From: Verpa conica
Taxonomy: Eukaryota > Ascomycota > Pezizomycetes > Pezizales > Morchellaceae
Length of the DNA: 64,000 nt
Assembly: GCA_033030425.1 (NCBI GenBank)
Contig: JAUFSD010000012.1
Location: 62,001-126,000 of the forward strand
Reading direction: 5' to 3'
Positions 11,701 through 20,198 of the stretch are shown piece after piece. Made by a program: the position numbers and the translations under genes. Below the pieces are notes generated by a model that did not search any database, had not been told where the DNA came from, and saw nothing but the letters and a program-made list of their open reading frames with translations. Every line of letters begins with the position of its first letter. Within the stretch, counting starts at the first letter, position 1.

Positions 11701-13043
11701 ACGGAACCATTGAACGATACAAGGCCAGATATGTCGCCAAAGGATATTCACAAATACCAGGTCTCGATTTCGATGAAACATTCTCACCAGTTGCCCGTTA
11801 TGACTCTCTACGACTCCTACTAGCCCTTGCTGCCCACAACAACTGGATTCCCATCCAATTAGACGTCAAAACTGCCTTTCTCCATGGTGTCCTCAAGGAA
11901 GAAATCTATCTTGAACTTCCTGAAGGATACAAACAAGACAACAAAGTGTGTAAACTTCACAAATGCATCTACGGATTGAAACAGTCTCCCCGAGAGTGGT
12001 ACGCCTGCCTGGTCGACTCTCTCAAACTGAAAGGTTTCAAAGCATCCTACTTCGATCCATGTGTGTTCATTAACTCCACAGAACACATCTATTTAGCCGT
12101 CTACGTCGACGACATCATGATATTTGGACCCAGCAACAATTATCGTCAAAGCATCAAACAGTCTCTCATGACAGATTTCGAATGCACAGACCTCGGGGAA
12201 TCCAAATACATCCTGGGATTAGAAATTGACTGCACCTCAGATGGCATACACCTTTCTCAAAAAGGATACATACAAAAACTCCTCGAAAAGTTCCAAATGC
12301 ATGAATCTAGACCAGTTGGCACGCCACTTGAACCCAACACTCTACTCACAACAGGAACAACAGAGTCCATGATAGATAATCAAAAACTCTATCAATCCAT
12401 AATCGGATCCCTTATGTATGCCAGTATCGGCACCAGACCCGATATCTCTCACACAGTCACTTTTCTCTCCCAGTTTTCCTCCTGTCCTACGGCAGAACAT
12501 TTAATTGCTGCCAAACGAGTTCTCAGATATCTCAAAGGCACTAAAGACTGGACACTGTTCTACTCCAAACACTCCGACAACACATTACATGGGTTCTCAG
12601 ATAGCTCATTCGGTTCCAACGTTTCTGATCGAAAATCCTTTTCTGGATACGTCTTTCAACTTGGAAACTCAACTATTAGTTGGAGAAGTCGCAAACAAAG
12701 AGCAGTTGCTACGTCAACCACCGAAGCGGAATACATGGCCCTTAACCTAACCGCGAAGCAACTTGTATGGTTAAAATCCGGCCTAACAGAACTTGGTCAA
12801 CTTTACAACTATACAATACACGCTGACAACACTGGCTCCATTGAGCTGGTTCGAAATCCACGAATTCATGATAGATCCAAACATATCGATATTCAGTACC
12901 ACTCTACCCGTGAATGGTACGAATCAGGAATATTCACTCTAGAATATGTTTCCACCTCTGACAATATCGCCGACATTCTCACAAAAGGTCTACCAAAACC
13001 AGCACACCTTCAACATGCCAGTTCAATACGAGGTAACAAATGA
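8796..13043 (+). CDS. Copia Gag-Pol polyprotein
   Basis: This single 1415-aa frame encodes all retrotransposon functions. It has a UBN2/Gag-like N-terminus and a zinc-knuckle-like cluster near residues 250-270 (CTYC, then His and a final Cys). The aspartic protease DSGA motif is at about 320. The integrase has its HHCC finger at about 450-480 and catalytic Asp, Asp and Glu at about 505, 568 and 604. The reverse transcriptase runs from about 940, with YVDD at about 1104. The RNase H runs from about 1265, with TTEAEY at about 1309. No stop or frameshift is visible. The ATG at 8796 follows an untranslated leader after the primer site. Gag and Pol are in one frame, as in many Copia elements. Confidence 0.96.
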   Translation: MSSGAASTSKSGDETVVQPTSTAIPNPMGNLMVKTDRLPVLKGQSNYQTWAGAWKITFDSVEWWENVSGEEKEPTDKNSTEHKTWKSISKRALALLLNGVSEELQTTVVAAGSAHGAWKALKDLYDRETPATTINILTTLLNLRYQDNTSLADHLTTFQNQWNRFQQRCQDTTKEGLSKDFHSVAESNRAKAALLLVSLNTATSMVNIIDNLQTKENLSYEDVYNRLTDLSANKTGSTEDTVFNTSHGTKKWCTYCLAKTGKKITNHTHDDCRRLKKEKEWRKKGGKGKGKEDNASTSTHDSATVLMVRHNFPTSSSWIFDSGATAHISPHKELFTTIRPYDGIVRTADGTAHRAPGIGDILIECWLPDGGRSSVVLTDVLLVPTFGPVGLISETVLDKKGCRVDAGGGNKIVKKGEKELLWGKLVNGHWNVQIVENVARLSSYSEWHEALGHPSSLHNLYADRTNLPKKPSNFHCGPCALSKSTHSVPKTISTRTTQPFELVHSDLSGKQRVMSQDKCQYYMSFIDDYTRYSWIYFLKNKDDAYKAIEHFTNKVKNQHKTTIKRFRADGGGEYVNKITKTFFGKEGITQETTPPYSHESNGVAERFNRTVTTMVRCMIIDHPRILWQEAYSTAVYLKNRLLHSALKDKTPYEALHEKKPTIKHAHPFGQKCYIHIHKEARPAGSKLEPRAVEGKFVGYTDSDTQYRVWIPSQHKVVVTRDITFPPPASGEVSIDISYPPIETPKLEASVPESSSKGKEAVPLEDEGEEKEFILPLPDSDEESEPETHTPGDFPLSPPKKETIAPIPPPIQTPRRSTREKKPVEKTTQIEQEQRDTEIRRIQAKIEKLDRDLKDDLLVIEQNEDPRDHQRLKDDSLKEHRTQRNDLRRQLRQARANTATDIPVHYAYISTDPVTFRQATSGEDTELWNKAMKEEYDALIKNNTWDIVERPQNREVVKGRWVYKTKYNRDGTIERYKARYVAKGYSQIPGLDFDETFSPVARYDSLRLLLALAAHNNWIPIQLDVKTAFLHGVLKEEIYLELPEGYKQDNKVCKLHKCIYGLKQSPREWYACLVDSLKLKGFKASYFDPCVFINSTEHIYLAVYVDDIMIFGPSNNYRQSIKQSLMTDFECTDLGESKYILGLEIDCTSDGIHLSQKGYIQKLLEKFQMHESRPVGTPLEPNTLLTTGTTESMIDNQKLYQSIIGSLMYASIGTRPDISHTVTFLSQFSSCPTAEHLIAAKRVLRYLKGTKDWTLFYSKHSDNTLHGFSDSSFGSNVSDRKSFSGYVFQLGNSTISWRSRKQRAVATSTTEAEYMALNLTAKQLVWLKSGLTELGQLYNYTIHADNTGSIELVRNPRIHDRSKHIDIQYHSTREWYESGIFTLEYVSTSDNIADILTKGLPKPAHLQHASSIRGNK

Positions 13044-13050
13044 GGGGAAG
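13042..13050 (+). other. polypurine tract
   Basis: GAGGGGAAG is a run of purines immediately before the 3' LTR, where plus-strand DNA synthesis is primed in LTR elements. It overlaps the stop codon of gag-pol. Confidence 0.75.
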
Positions 13051-13255
13051 TGTTAAATTGTACATTTGTCATGTATTAGTCATGTATTAAGATAATGGGA
13101 TTATCTAGTTTGTTGTGGAAGTTTACGGAACAAGGAAGAGCATTCCGGCGAGAATGACTCATATTATTTTGTGTAACAGAAATTACTGTATAAATAGGGG
13201 ACAGATTTCCCATTCGTTTAATAGAATTATCTTCTTCACTTTACACTGAATTTCA
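13051..13255 (+). repeat. 3' LTR
   Basis: This is the 205-bp partner of the 5' LTR, differing by eye only at its fifth base from the end (T instead of C). It is followed by the target duplication GGCCT at 13256-13260. Confidence 0.95.
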
Positions 13256-13260
13256 GGCCT
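13256..13260. repeat. 5-bp target-site duplication (right)
   Basis: GGCCT is identical to 8506-8510. Confidence 0.93.
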
Positions 13261-13608
13261 GTCTTCTAGTACAAAAAGCTTTATATACACGTATACGACC
13301 CAGTAAGATTCGCTAACTACAGAGAGTTCTTTGTCTATAATTCAATTTTCTCTATCATGGTGATGAAAGCTTTAAGTAATCATCTCCTTGACCGTATGAT
13401 ACCAGTATTAGAAGCCCGGTTATAAAGATTTAACCCGAACCATATTTATCTCAGAAGCTTGCAGTTTGTAAGTTCAACCGCCAAGTTTAACGGGAGTTGA
13501 CGCGGTGAATACTAATTATAGTCCAACTTACCAGCTGAGTGAACCTGTCTTTATAACTTAATATATATACTTCTCATAAAACGAGCCTTTAGTCTATCTC
13601 AGAACCAA

Positions 13609-13697
13609 GCCTTCCAATGGGCAAACCCAAGAAAAAAAAGGCGCCGACCCAAGTACGGCCCGGACAAGCCAAAGTATGGGTCGGCCTATTGGAAGGC
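13609..13697. repeat. 89-bp nested hairpin
   Basis: GCCTTCCAAT (13609-13618) pairs perfectly with ATTGGAAGGC (13688-13697). Nested inside, GCCGACCCA (13643-13651) pairs with TGGGTCGGC (13677-13685). The GC-rich stems stand out from the AT-rich surroundings. It could be a small fold-back element or a structured RNA. No promoter or family is visible. Confidence 0.55.
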
Positions 13698-15251
13698 GTA
13701 AATCTACCAGAGACCCCGCCGCGGCTGCGTATATATGGATTTTAAGGTTTCATCTCAAAAACAGAAATTTTGATGGTTCTTGTGGTAAGTGCACGTGGGC
13801 CTATAGGATTAGCCATAGGGATTACAGGGAAATTTGTACATGACCCTCCTAGGGTTACTATCACGTCAGGTTAAAACTAGACCGACATTCAATCTAAGTA
13901 TATTAGTATTCATGTTTTCTCGTTCATATAACCCAACCCAGTCTGCTCTCTCTTGGATTCAAGTATCAGTCTCCTTAATACTTTCAAAGCTCGACTTGTC
14001 ACCTAGCCGCCTTATTGGATGTCATTTACTGAAGCCTTCCGCTCAGCCAGAGTTTTGGCTCAGAGGGTTGTTTTATTTAGTATGAAGATTACTTAATATA
14101 CATATAAAGGCGGGGCGGAGGGAGGAGAAAATAGTTAAACTTAAAAAAAAACCTTCGAGCCCTGGAAATCGGCTGAGATAAAATTATTTCCTAGTTTGCG
14201 GTAGAGAAGCTAGTTATGTTCAGAAGGTGACGCGTAGGTCAAATTTTAGGAATTTTCTCAGAGGCCAGATCAACTTCTAAAACTTCAGTTCCTAGGAGTA
14301 GGTTTCTAGTTGGTAGATACTCTATAGCTAGACTTGTCCTGGGTAGTATCAGAAAGAAAGAAATATACGCCTAACCACGTTCTATCTCGCCTCATCACAC
14401 CCCTCAACGCATCTCCACACCCCACTTAGGTTCCCCCGCACCCAGTTTACGCCGCCACACAGGGCCAGCAAGCGAGGCGTAGTGTGGGAGTTACTATGGT
14501 ATAGCTAGGCCAGACAAAGAACAGTCAGGCATAGACTTTCGGATCCGTGCTTTCTTGCTGTGCTGATGTAGGCTAGCGGTGGCAACAAATATCTCGGGGT
14601 TAAACGAGGCGAATGGCATCGGAATAAATTACTTCATAAAGAAATATTTGATCCCTACATATTATACCTGATTTGTAGGGAATTTGAGTCAAGGAAGTGG
14701 GTTTAGGTCCGTGTTATAGGTTAACTACATATAGAATATGGATAGAAGCCCGATGTATGGTTGGGCTTCCCAGAGTCCTATTAGCCTTGCCCAGTAGCCC
14801 TTGAGATTTGAAATTCCAAGAGTGCCTCATAGCTGTTGTACTCGAGCTCTACAGCTTATTGAGGAATAAGATGAGGCTCGGGTGTACATGCACATTTTGA
14901 CCTTGTAATGTCCAAACACATACCTAGGCCTGTGCTTTGTTATATTTAATATAATACTAAGATTTGGATTATAGACTTGGTTAGTTATGGAATAGAATTT
15001 TATCTCTAATAGTCCTTCCAAACTCCCATCGCACAACCTAGTTATATTGTTGTTGAGAACTGATTCTTGTGGGATGTGTACCACTCAATTCATTGGACCA
15101 CCTTGTAACTCTATATACATTTTTATTCATAGCGCAAGCCTCCAGTCACAAATTGGATAACTGTCTAACATTTATAATAAATACCCACCACAAACAAAAT
15201 AGCCCAATGAGATTGCAGATACCTGGTCTACTACCTCTTGTCAAAGCGTCA

Positions 15252-15252
15252 T

Positions 15253-15283
<31 letters not shown>
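15252..15283. repeat. (TA)n microsatellite
   Basis: This is a run of about 14 TA dinucleotides ending in GTATATGG. Confidence 0.85.
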
Positions 15284-16487
15284 GGCTCTACGCACAAGCC
15301 TAGTAGCTACCTAGTACCCCCAAGCCTGGGTCAATAAGTAAAATCATACCTATGGCTACTAGATTGAATGTTATCCATGACCGCTCCTCAGTCGCATCAG
15401 TTACTTAAGCTCGTTTTAGGTATGTTAGATTTCATAAGGAACTGCAGCTGACCTTAGTCAATTGTCACTTCTGGCCCCTGCTGAGGATCACAGCAGTCCA
15501 ATTAACTCTATGTGGTTTTTTTAGAACAAGTTCTTTGACAAAGCCATAAAGAATAACTGCTGCTATGGGCAATCCGGATGGCGGACTGTAGACGTACTTT
15601 GTAGTCACATCTGTAGCGTTGATTTATGATACTGTTTATAAATTCAAGCCCTTCGTGAGTATTGTTCAGCGCTATATGAACCAACGCACTCGGTGATGAG
15701 TTTCCCATTCGGTTTGTAAAACCCGTATAACCATATCGACGCCGCATTACCAACATCTAGATCAGCTTGTTCGGATTCTTTCTTCTAGCCTAGATCTATT
15801 CCAAGAACTCTTGTTATGGCCGATTGCTTGGTCCCTGGGGGTTCCAGCTTTTTGGTGATCGTCCTCGTTAATTTCCCAGGCGATCGATGTGCCGACACCT
15901 ATTTTGGTTCTGTGGAATTCTCACCCCTTAAGAGGTTAGGAGATAGCCGGCATCGACCGGGGTCCAGCAGTCATTCGTTGGTCCCAGAACCATCTACCCC
16001 TGCATGCGCTGCACTTTATTCTAGACCAAAGTGGTGCAAGACATCTTTGGGAGCGAGTAATAGTGGTTAATCTGCGGTCTCTTCACCTGGGTTTTGGGTT
16101 GTATAGTTACAGGCAGGTGTATGTACTTGGGTGCTATTCAGCTTGGTGCCCCCAGGAAGCCCCCTCAACCTCTACTGTTTGCGCAATTGAGCATGGAATA
16201 CCACTAGAAATCATTAGACAAAGAACGGCATAGTACTTGTTTTCTTGCGTTGGATGGCTCGTATCACCTACAATAAGACACCTTTTGACTCTTGGCAAGC
16301 CACATAAACCGTGCGAACTCTTACGTAGTGATCATATCCGTGCGAGACCCTTATGCGGAACGGATAATGGCGCCTGGACCAAAAGGCAGAAATTTGTTAT
16401 AAGCTCCCCTTCAATACCTCCAGTCTTTAAACTATAGATGTTCACGCGGAGAGACCCTGCCTTGCTGAAGGATATTCTAAGGTCGAC

Positions 16488-18123
16488 ATGCCTTTAATTC
16501 CACGATATCACGATATTCCTTTCACCCTAAACAATACATATCCTGCTGGTGTTTCCGGATCAGACCCCAACTATGTAGTGGAAAATAATGGCCCGCTATT
16601 AACAGTTTCAGCTATTACTCTGATGGCAATCACCGTTGTAATAGTTTCGGCACGGGTTTACAGTCGAGTATTCTTATTAGGATTCATGGGAGCGGATGAT
16701 TACTGCATCTTAGGCGCAACTGTATGTACAAATACTAGCCTTGATATTTGATCCCGACAGATCAAATCCGGCTCAAGAGAATAATTATTTACTAACAAGT
16801 TTAGGTAGCGGCTATAGGATTGGTAGTGTCGAGTTGCCTGAGTAAGTACAGCCTCTGGAGTCTGGAATATATCTAAGTCTGATCTTTTTTTCTGGTCAAG
16901 GCGTGATCTCTGGCGTTGGAAAACATGTTTGGGATGTTCCACTTCTCAACTTTGTTGAGATGGCGAAAGTGAGTCTAATAATAGTAGGTATCACCGAAGA
17001 TCATTTTACTGATAGAGTGCCAGATTGGATACATATCGCAGATCTTCTACATTGCTTCTCTCGGCTTTACAAAAGCATCACTTAGCTTGCTCTTAATCCG
17101 TCTTTCCCCATCGGTGAAAATGCTACGCATAACCTGGGTCATTTTCGGATTCACAACAGCCTACAGTATTTCTGCGCTTTTTTCCTCAATCTTTCCGTGC
17201 ATACCTTTATCATATGGTTGGACCCGGCTAGACCCTAACTCCGACTCGAAGGGGAGGTGTGTGGATTACCTAGCGTTACAATATGCAATACTATCGTTCA
17301 ACATTTTTACGGATATAACTATCTGGCTACTGCCTTTGAAGTTAATATCCCAGGTTAATCTACCACCCAGACAGAAGTGGGGACTTTATGCTGTGTTTGC
17401 TCTTGGAGGATTGTAAGTGATACGTCATAGTTATATACTACAGACCCTAACAAAGTTCTTTTAATACAGGGCCCCTGTGTCTGCAGTAGTTCGAATGATT
17501 GTTATACTCCACACAACGATCCTAGATCCTACACTAGCCGATCCAACCTGTAAGTGGCTGAATATATCTCAATATTAATGTTTGAATGTAGATTTGACTT
17601 AGGTTTAGGGAGTGCTGTCGAAATTACTGTTTGGTCGATGTAAGATAGCTATCTCTTTAACCTAGAATCGTATAAGACCAACGTTGACATTTATATGGTA
17701 TAAAAATCTAGTGTCGAAGTCACTGTCGCAATCATGTGCAGCTCCATCCCGGTTTTGCGACCACTTCTCAAAAAACTTGTGCCTACTTTAATGGGTACTT
17801 TAAATAGTTTTCGGAGTGCCTCTAGGTCACGACATAGCGGTTATCAGAGTTGGGCTATCGGTAAACGAGCTACTACTACGGTGAAAGATTCAGTTCCCCT
17901 TGACTCTGTGGAACATGTCAATGGCTCTACTCCTCCAGAAGTGTCTGGACCTACTGGGGTAGTGGTAGTGACAAATATTGACGCAGGAGCCGCTAGTTAC
18001 TATGACAATCACAGTGTAGACTTTCCAGTGCCTGGGTCTAGCTATGGTACTAAAGCTAAAGATGGTAATAAAATTATGGAGGTGACTGTACAAGGGGGTT
18101 CAAAGCTGAAGGAGGAAGTATAA
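16488..18123 (+). CDS. SAT4/PTH11-type rhodopsin-fold membrane protein
   Basis: This is a multi-spanning plasma-membrane protein of the fungal rhodopsin-domain family (SAT4/CFEM-less PTH11 type). Relatives may act as receptors, but no ligand can be read from the sequence. Seven exons join in frame: 16488-16721, 16805-16841, 16901-16968, 17024-17412, 17470-17549, 17609-17639 and 17712-18123, giving 416 aa. Visible family features are an extracellular N-terminus, a GADDYCIL motif after the first helices, a helix ending ISQIFYIASLGFTKASLSLL, and the late VEVTVAIMCSSIPVLRPL motif. The last about 110 residues form a cytosolic Ser/Thr/Val-rich tail. It has no CFEM domain. The 37-nt and 31-nt exons are small but keep phase. 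The final acceptor at 17608 was preferred because it restores the WSAVEITVW reading. Confidence 0.85.
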
Positions 18124-19223
18124 ATGATGCTTTTATTAAATATGAACTATTTGTAAATAGGATTTTTAATCTTGTAATTAGAGTCACGTATTCGATGATT
18201 ATATAATATGAAGTATTTCTCTGATGATAGTCTTTTATTGACTTTCTTGAGCCGGTAGTTTCGCACATAGGCAGTTTTCGGTCCTCTATTCATTGTATTC
18301 AATTCATAGCTGGCCGTAGGCGTGTGCATTGTATTTAGAACTGTAGATTTAAGCACTCCACATATTCACCTAAGACATTCGCTTATAGTAACCCAGCTTC
18401 AAGATGTAACCCCTTATGTATGCTAGCTGTGACGGTTCAACTTATGTATCAGAAGTACATTTATGCTAGGTACTGACCCGCTGTTGGAAGCTCCCCCTTT
18501 TTTACACGTGTAGCAATAGCGCGTGAGGTTACCTCACATATCACCCGTTTCCAGGAATTAAACTCAAGGGAGCTCCGCATACTTGCAGGGAGGCCGAAAC
18601 ACCCAGGTCCGGCAAAGTGGTTCTCGGGAGCTCAATTCGTTACCAGAACTATGAATATATTTCTTTAGTAGCTGGCTTTCCCGTTGCGCGTACGTTATAG
18701 GCACTGTCCTTAGTGACCTACATTCTCATGGGCAGAGGGGTTGGGAAATCCTCTTTGCATAACAAGTAACCCCTTCATAGGTTGTTTTCGGCTACAGAGC
18801 AGCATCGGAGCGTTCAGTGGAGTTGGCGGTACTTCTGATCGCCCCTGGGCCCGACTTTTCCGTGCTGAAAACGGGCCTATACCTATTCTTGTTTTCTAGA
18901 CATGTGAAGTGGGTGTGGCTACACCCATACATTATTACTAAAATTTCAATCCCTTCTAGATGAGCAAGAGAAAGATCATCCGAAAGCAGGAGCTCAATGA
19001 ATCGTTTCTGTCAAGTTTTTATTTTTAACGGCGCTAGTACGGAGGTACTAAAAAAGAAAAAAAATTCTGCTGTTTTCAGAGTATTTACCTATCATGTTAC
19101 CATCTTTCATATATTCAAGCTTCGTTTCTCGTAAGGTGGTGGTTAGACTATTTCTTATCACTATCTACCATCACTTTTGAACAAACACTCAGAGAGATAA
19201 TAAATCGCGTGAAATTGCGCAAA
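18124..19223. other. intergenic, no gene seen
   Basis: About 1.1 kb separates two plus-strand genes. A short inverted repeat (GTGAGG/CCTCAC around 18523-18537) is the only structure noticed. It probably contains the terminator of the upstream gene and the promoter of the downstream one. Confidence 0.5.
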
Positions 19224-19436
19224 ATGCAGGCTAGTCTCATCTTCCTCTCAATTCTACTCTGTGGGTTCGCTATGGGGGCTCCTATATCACTTCCAACCCC
19301 ACAAGAAGACGAACAGCCTCCTCCAACACCCCCTTCTACGCCACCGCGGTGCAGCTTAAAACTTAGATATATTCTTTGTATGGAGGCATGTGTTGTCTCT
19401 AGCAAGGAAGAGTGCAAGGACCGCTGTTGTGGGTAA
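19224..19436 (+). CDS. small secreted cysteine-rich protein
   Basis: This 70-aa protein has a clear signal peptide (MQASLIFLSILLCGFAMG, cleavage near residue 18). A short Pro/Gln/Glu-rich linker (residues about 25-46) follows. A compact C-terminal domain has six cysteines spaced C-x8-C-x3-C-x7-C-x3-CC, with the terminal CC almost at the end. Size, export signal and even cysteine number fit effector-like or defensin-like small secreted proteins of fungi. I recognise no named family. The in-frame GTG upstream (19209) is ignored in favour of the ATG that begins the signal peptide. There is no intron. It stands alone in AT-rich flanks, a common setting for effector candidates. Confidence 0.7.
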   Translation: MQASLIFLSILLCGFAMGAPISLPTPQEDEQPPPTPPSTPPRCSLKLRYILCMEACVVSSKEECKDRCCG

Positions 19437-20198
19437 CCCAATACGCCACCACTAGAGTCGATCCAAGCTGACATGCCAATAGCCAAGTCAACTTGCATGG
19501 GGCTCCTAGAGTCGCCATAGTTATAACTTTGAGGGATTTAGTGGGCAGAGGTTTTGAAGTCTACGAGGATATAGGTTTCACCGCCCACTAGCGGCCGTTT
19601 ATTTGGTTCTCTTGTCTAGTTTCTTTTATACATACTCCCCAGAATATCAGGTAATTTTATCGAGGTACTATTTAGTGATCATGTATCTACATATTGCTTA
19701 TTTATTATTACGCTCAGAATAAGTAATTAATTTCTCGTAGTCGCCCTCCGATTTTAAGCATTGAGTTGGGCGGATAGACCTTCAATATATACGTATCTTG
19801 TACCATGCTATATGCTGTATGGTGGTTAGTTAATCAATCATTAGCAATAGTCGAATACCATAGCCTAAGGGCTCTATGTATTTACGATTCATTCATTCAT
19901 TGGCAATAGTCATAAAAGGTCACTCGGTCACTCGGTATATCAAATATATAATCAATAGAAGATATGGCATCTTGGTTGATTAGGACTCCGTAGATAATTA
20001 AAGGTTTTATCCGTATATCTAAATGCTTTCATGGGTGGATATATATATTGCTAGGCCGTGATGATTTCCCCAAGTATCTTTAGCACCCTAGTCGACATGA
20101 TCCCGGCTTAAGCCCAACTTCTGAAGGAAAGGTTTATAGGGGTACTATATATTGGATTTTCTAAAAGGGTCAGGCTATCCCGGTTATTGATTATCGAT
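19437..20198. other. intergenic, no gene seen
   Basis: This AT-rich spacer lies between convergent genes (the secreted protein on plus and the hexosaminidase on minus). It probably holds both 3' ends. Confidence 0.5.

Larger units (their letters stand above)
8511..13255 (+). mobile_element. complete Ty1/Copia LTR retrotransposon
   Basis: This is a 4745-bp element with 205-bp LTRs (8511-8715 and 13051-13255) that begin TG and end CA, flanked by the duplication GGCCT. By eye the LTRs differ at a single base (8711 C versus 13251 T). The interior holds a primer-binding site, one uninterrupted gag-pol frame and a purine tract next to the 3' LTR. The order protease, integrase, reverse transcriptase, RNase H is diagnostic of Copia. 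All parts look intact, so it is either recently active or only recently silenced. It sits inside older AT-rich sequence. Confidence 0.96.
13261..16487. other. gene-free region with a hairpin and a TA microsatellite
   Basis: I find no supportable gene in this 3.2 kb, apart from the hairpin and microsatellite listed separately. Open stretches here are AT-rich and lack codon-like composition or family similarity. The last few hundred bases are probably the promoter of the membrane-protein gene that starts at 16488. Confidence 0.5.

Noticed and set aside
14827..15314. Overlapping 80-85-codon open frames on both strands
   Set aside because: AT-rich translations full of Ile/Tyr/Asn, one running into the TA microsatellite; they are consistent with chance.
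19148..19498. 116-codon minus-strand open frame over the secreted-protein gene
   Set aside because: The sense strand encodes a clean signal peptide and cysteine pattern; the antisense reading is Gly/Ser low complexity.
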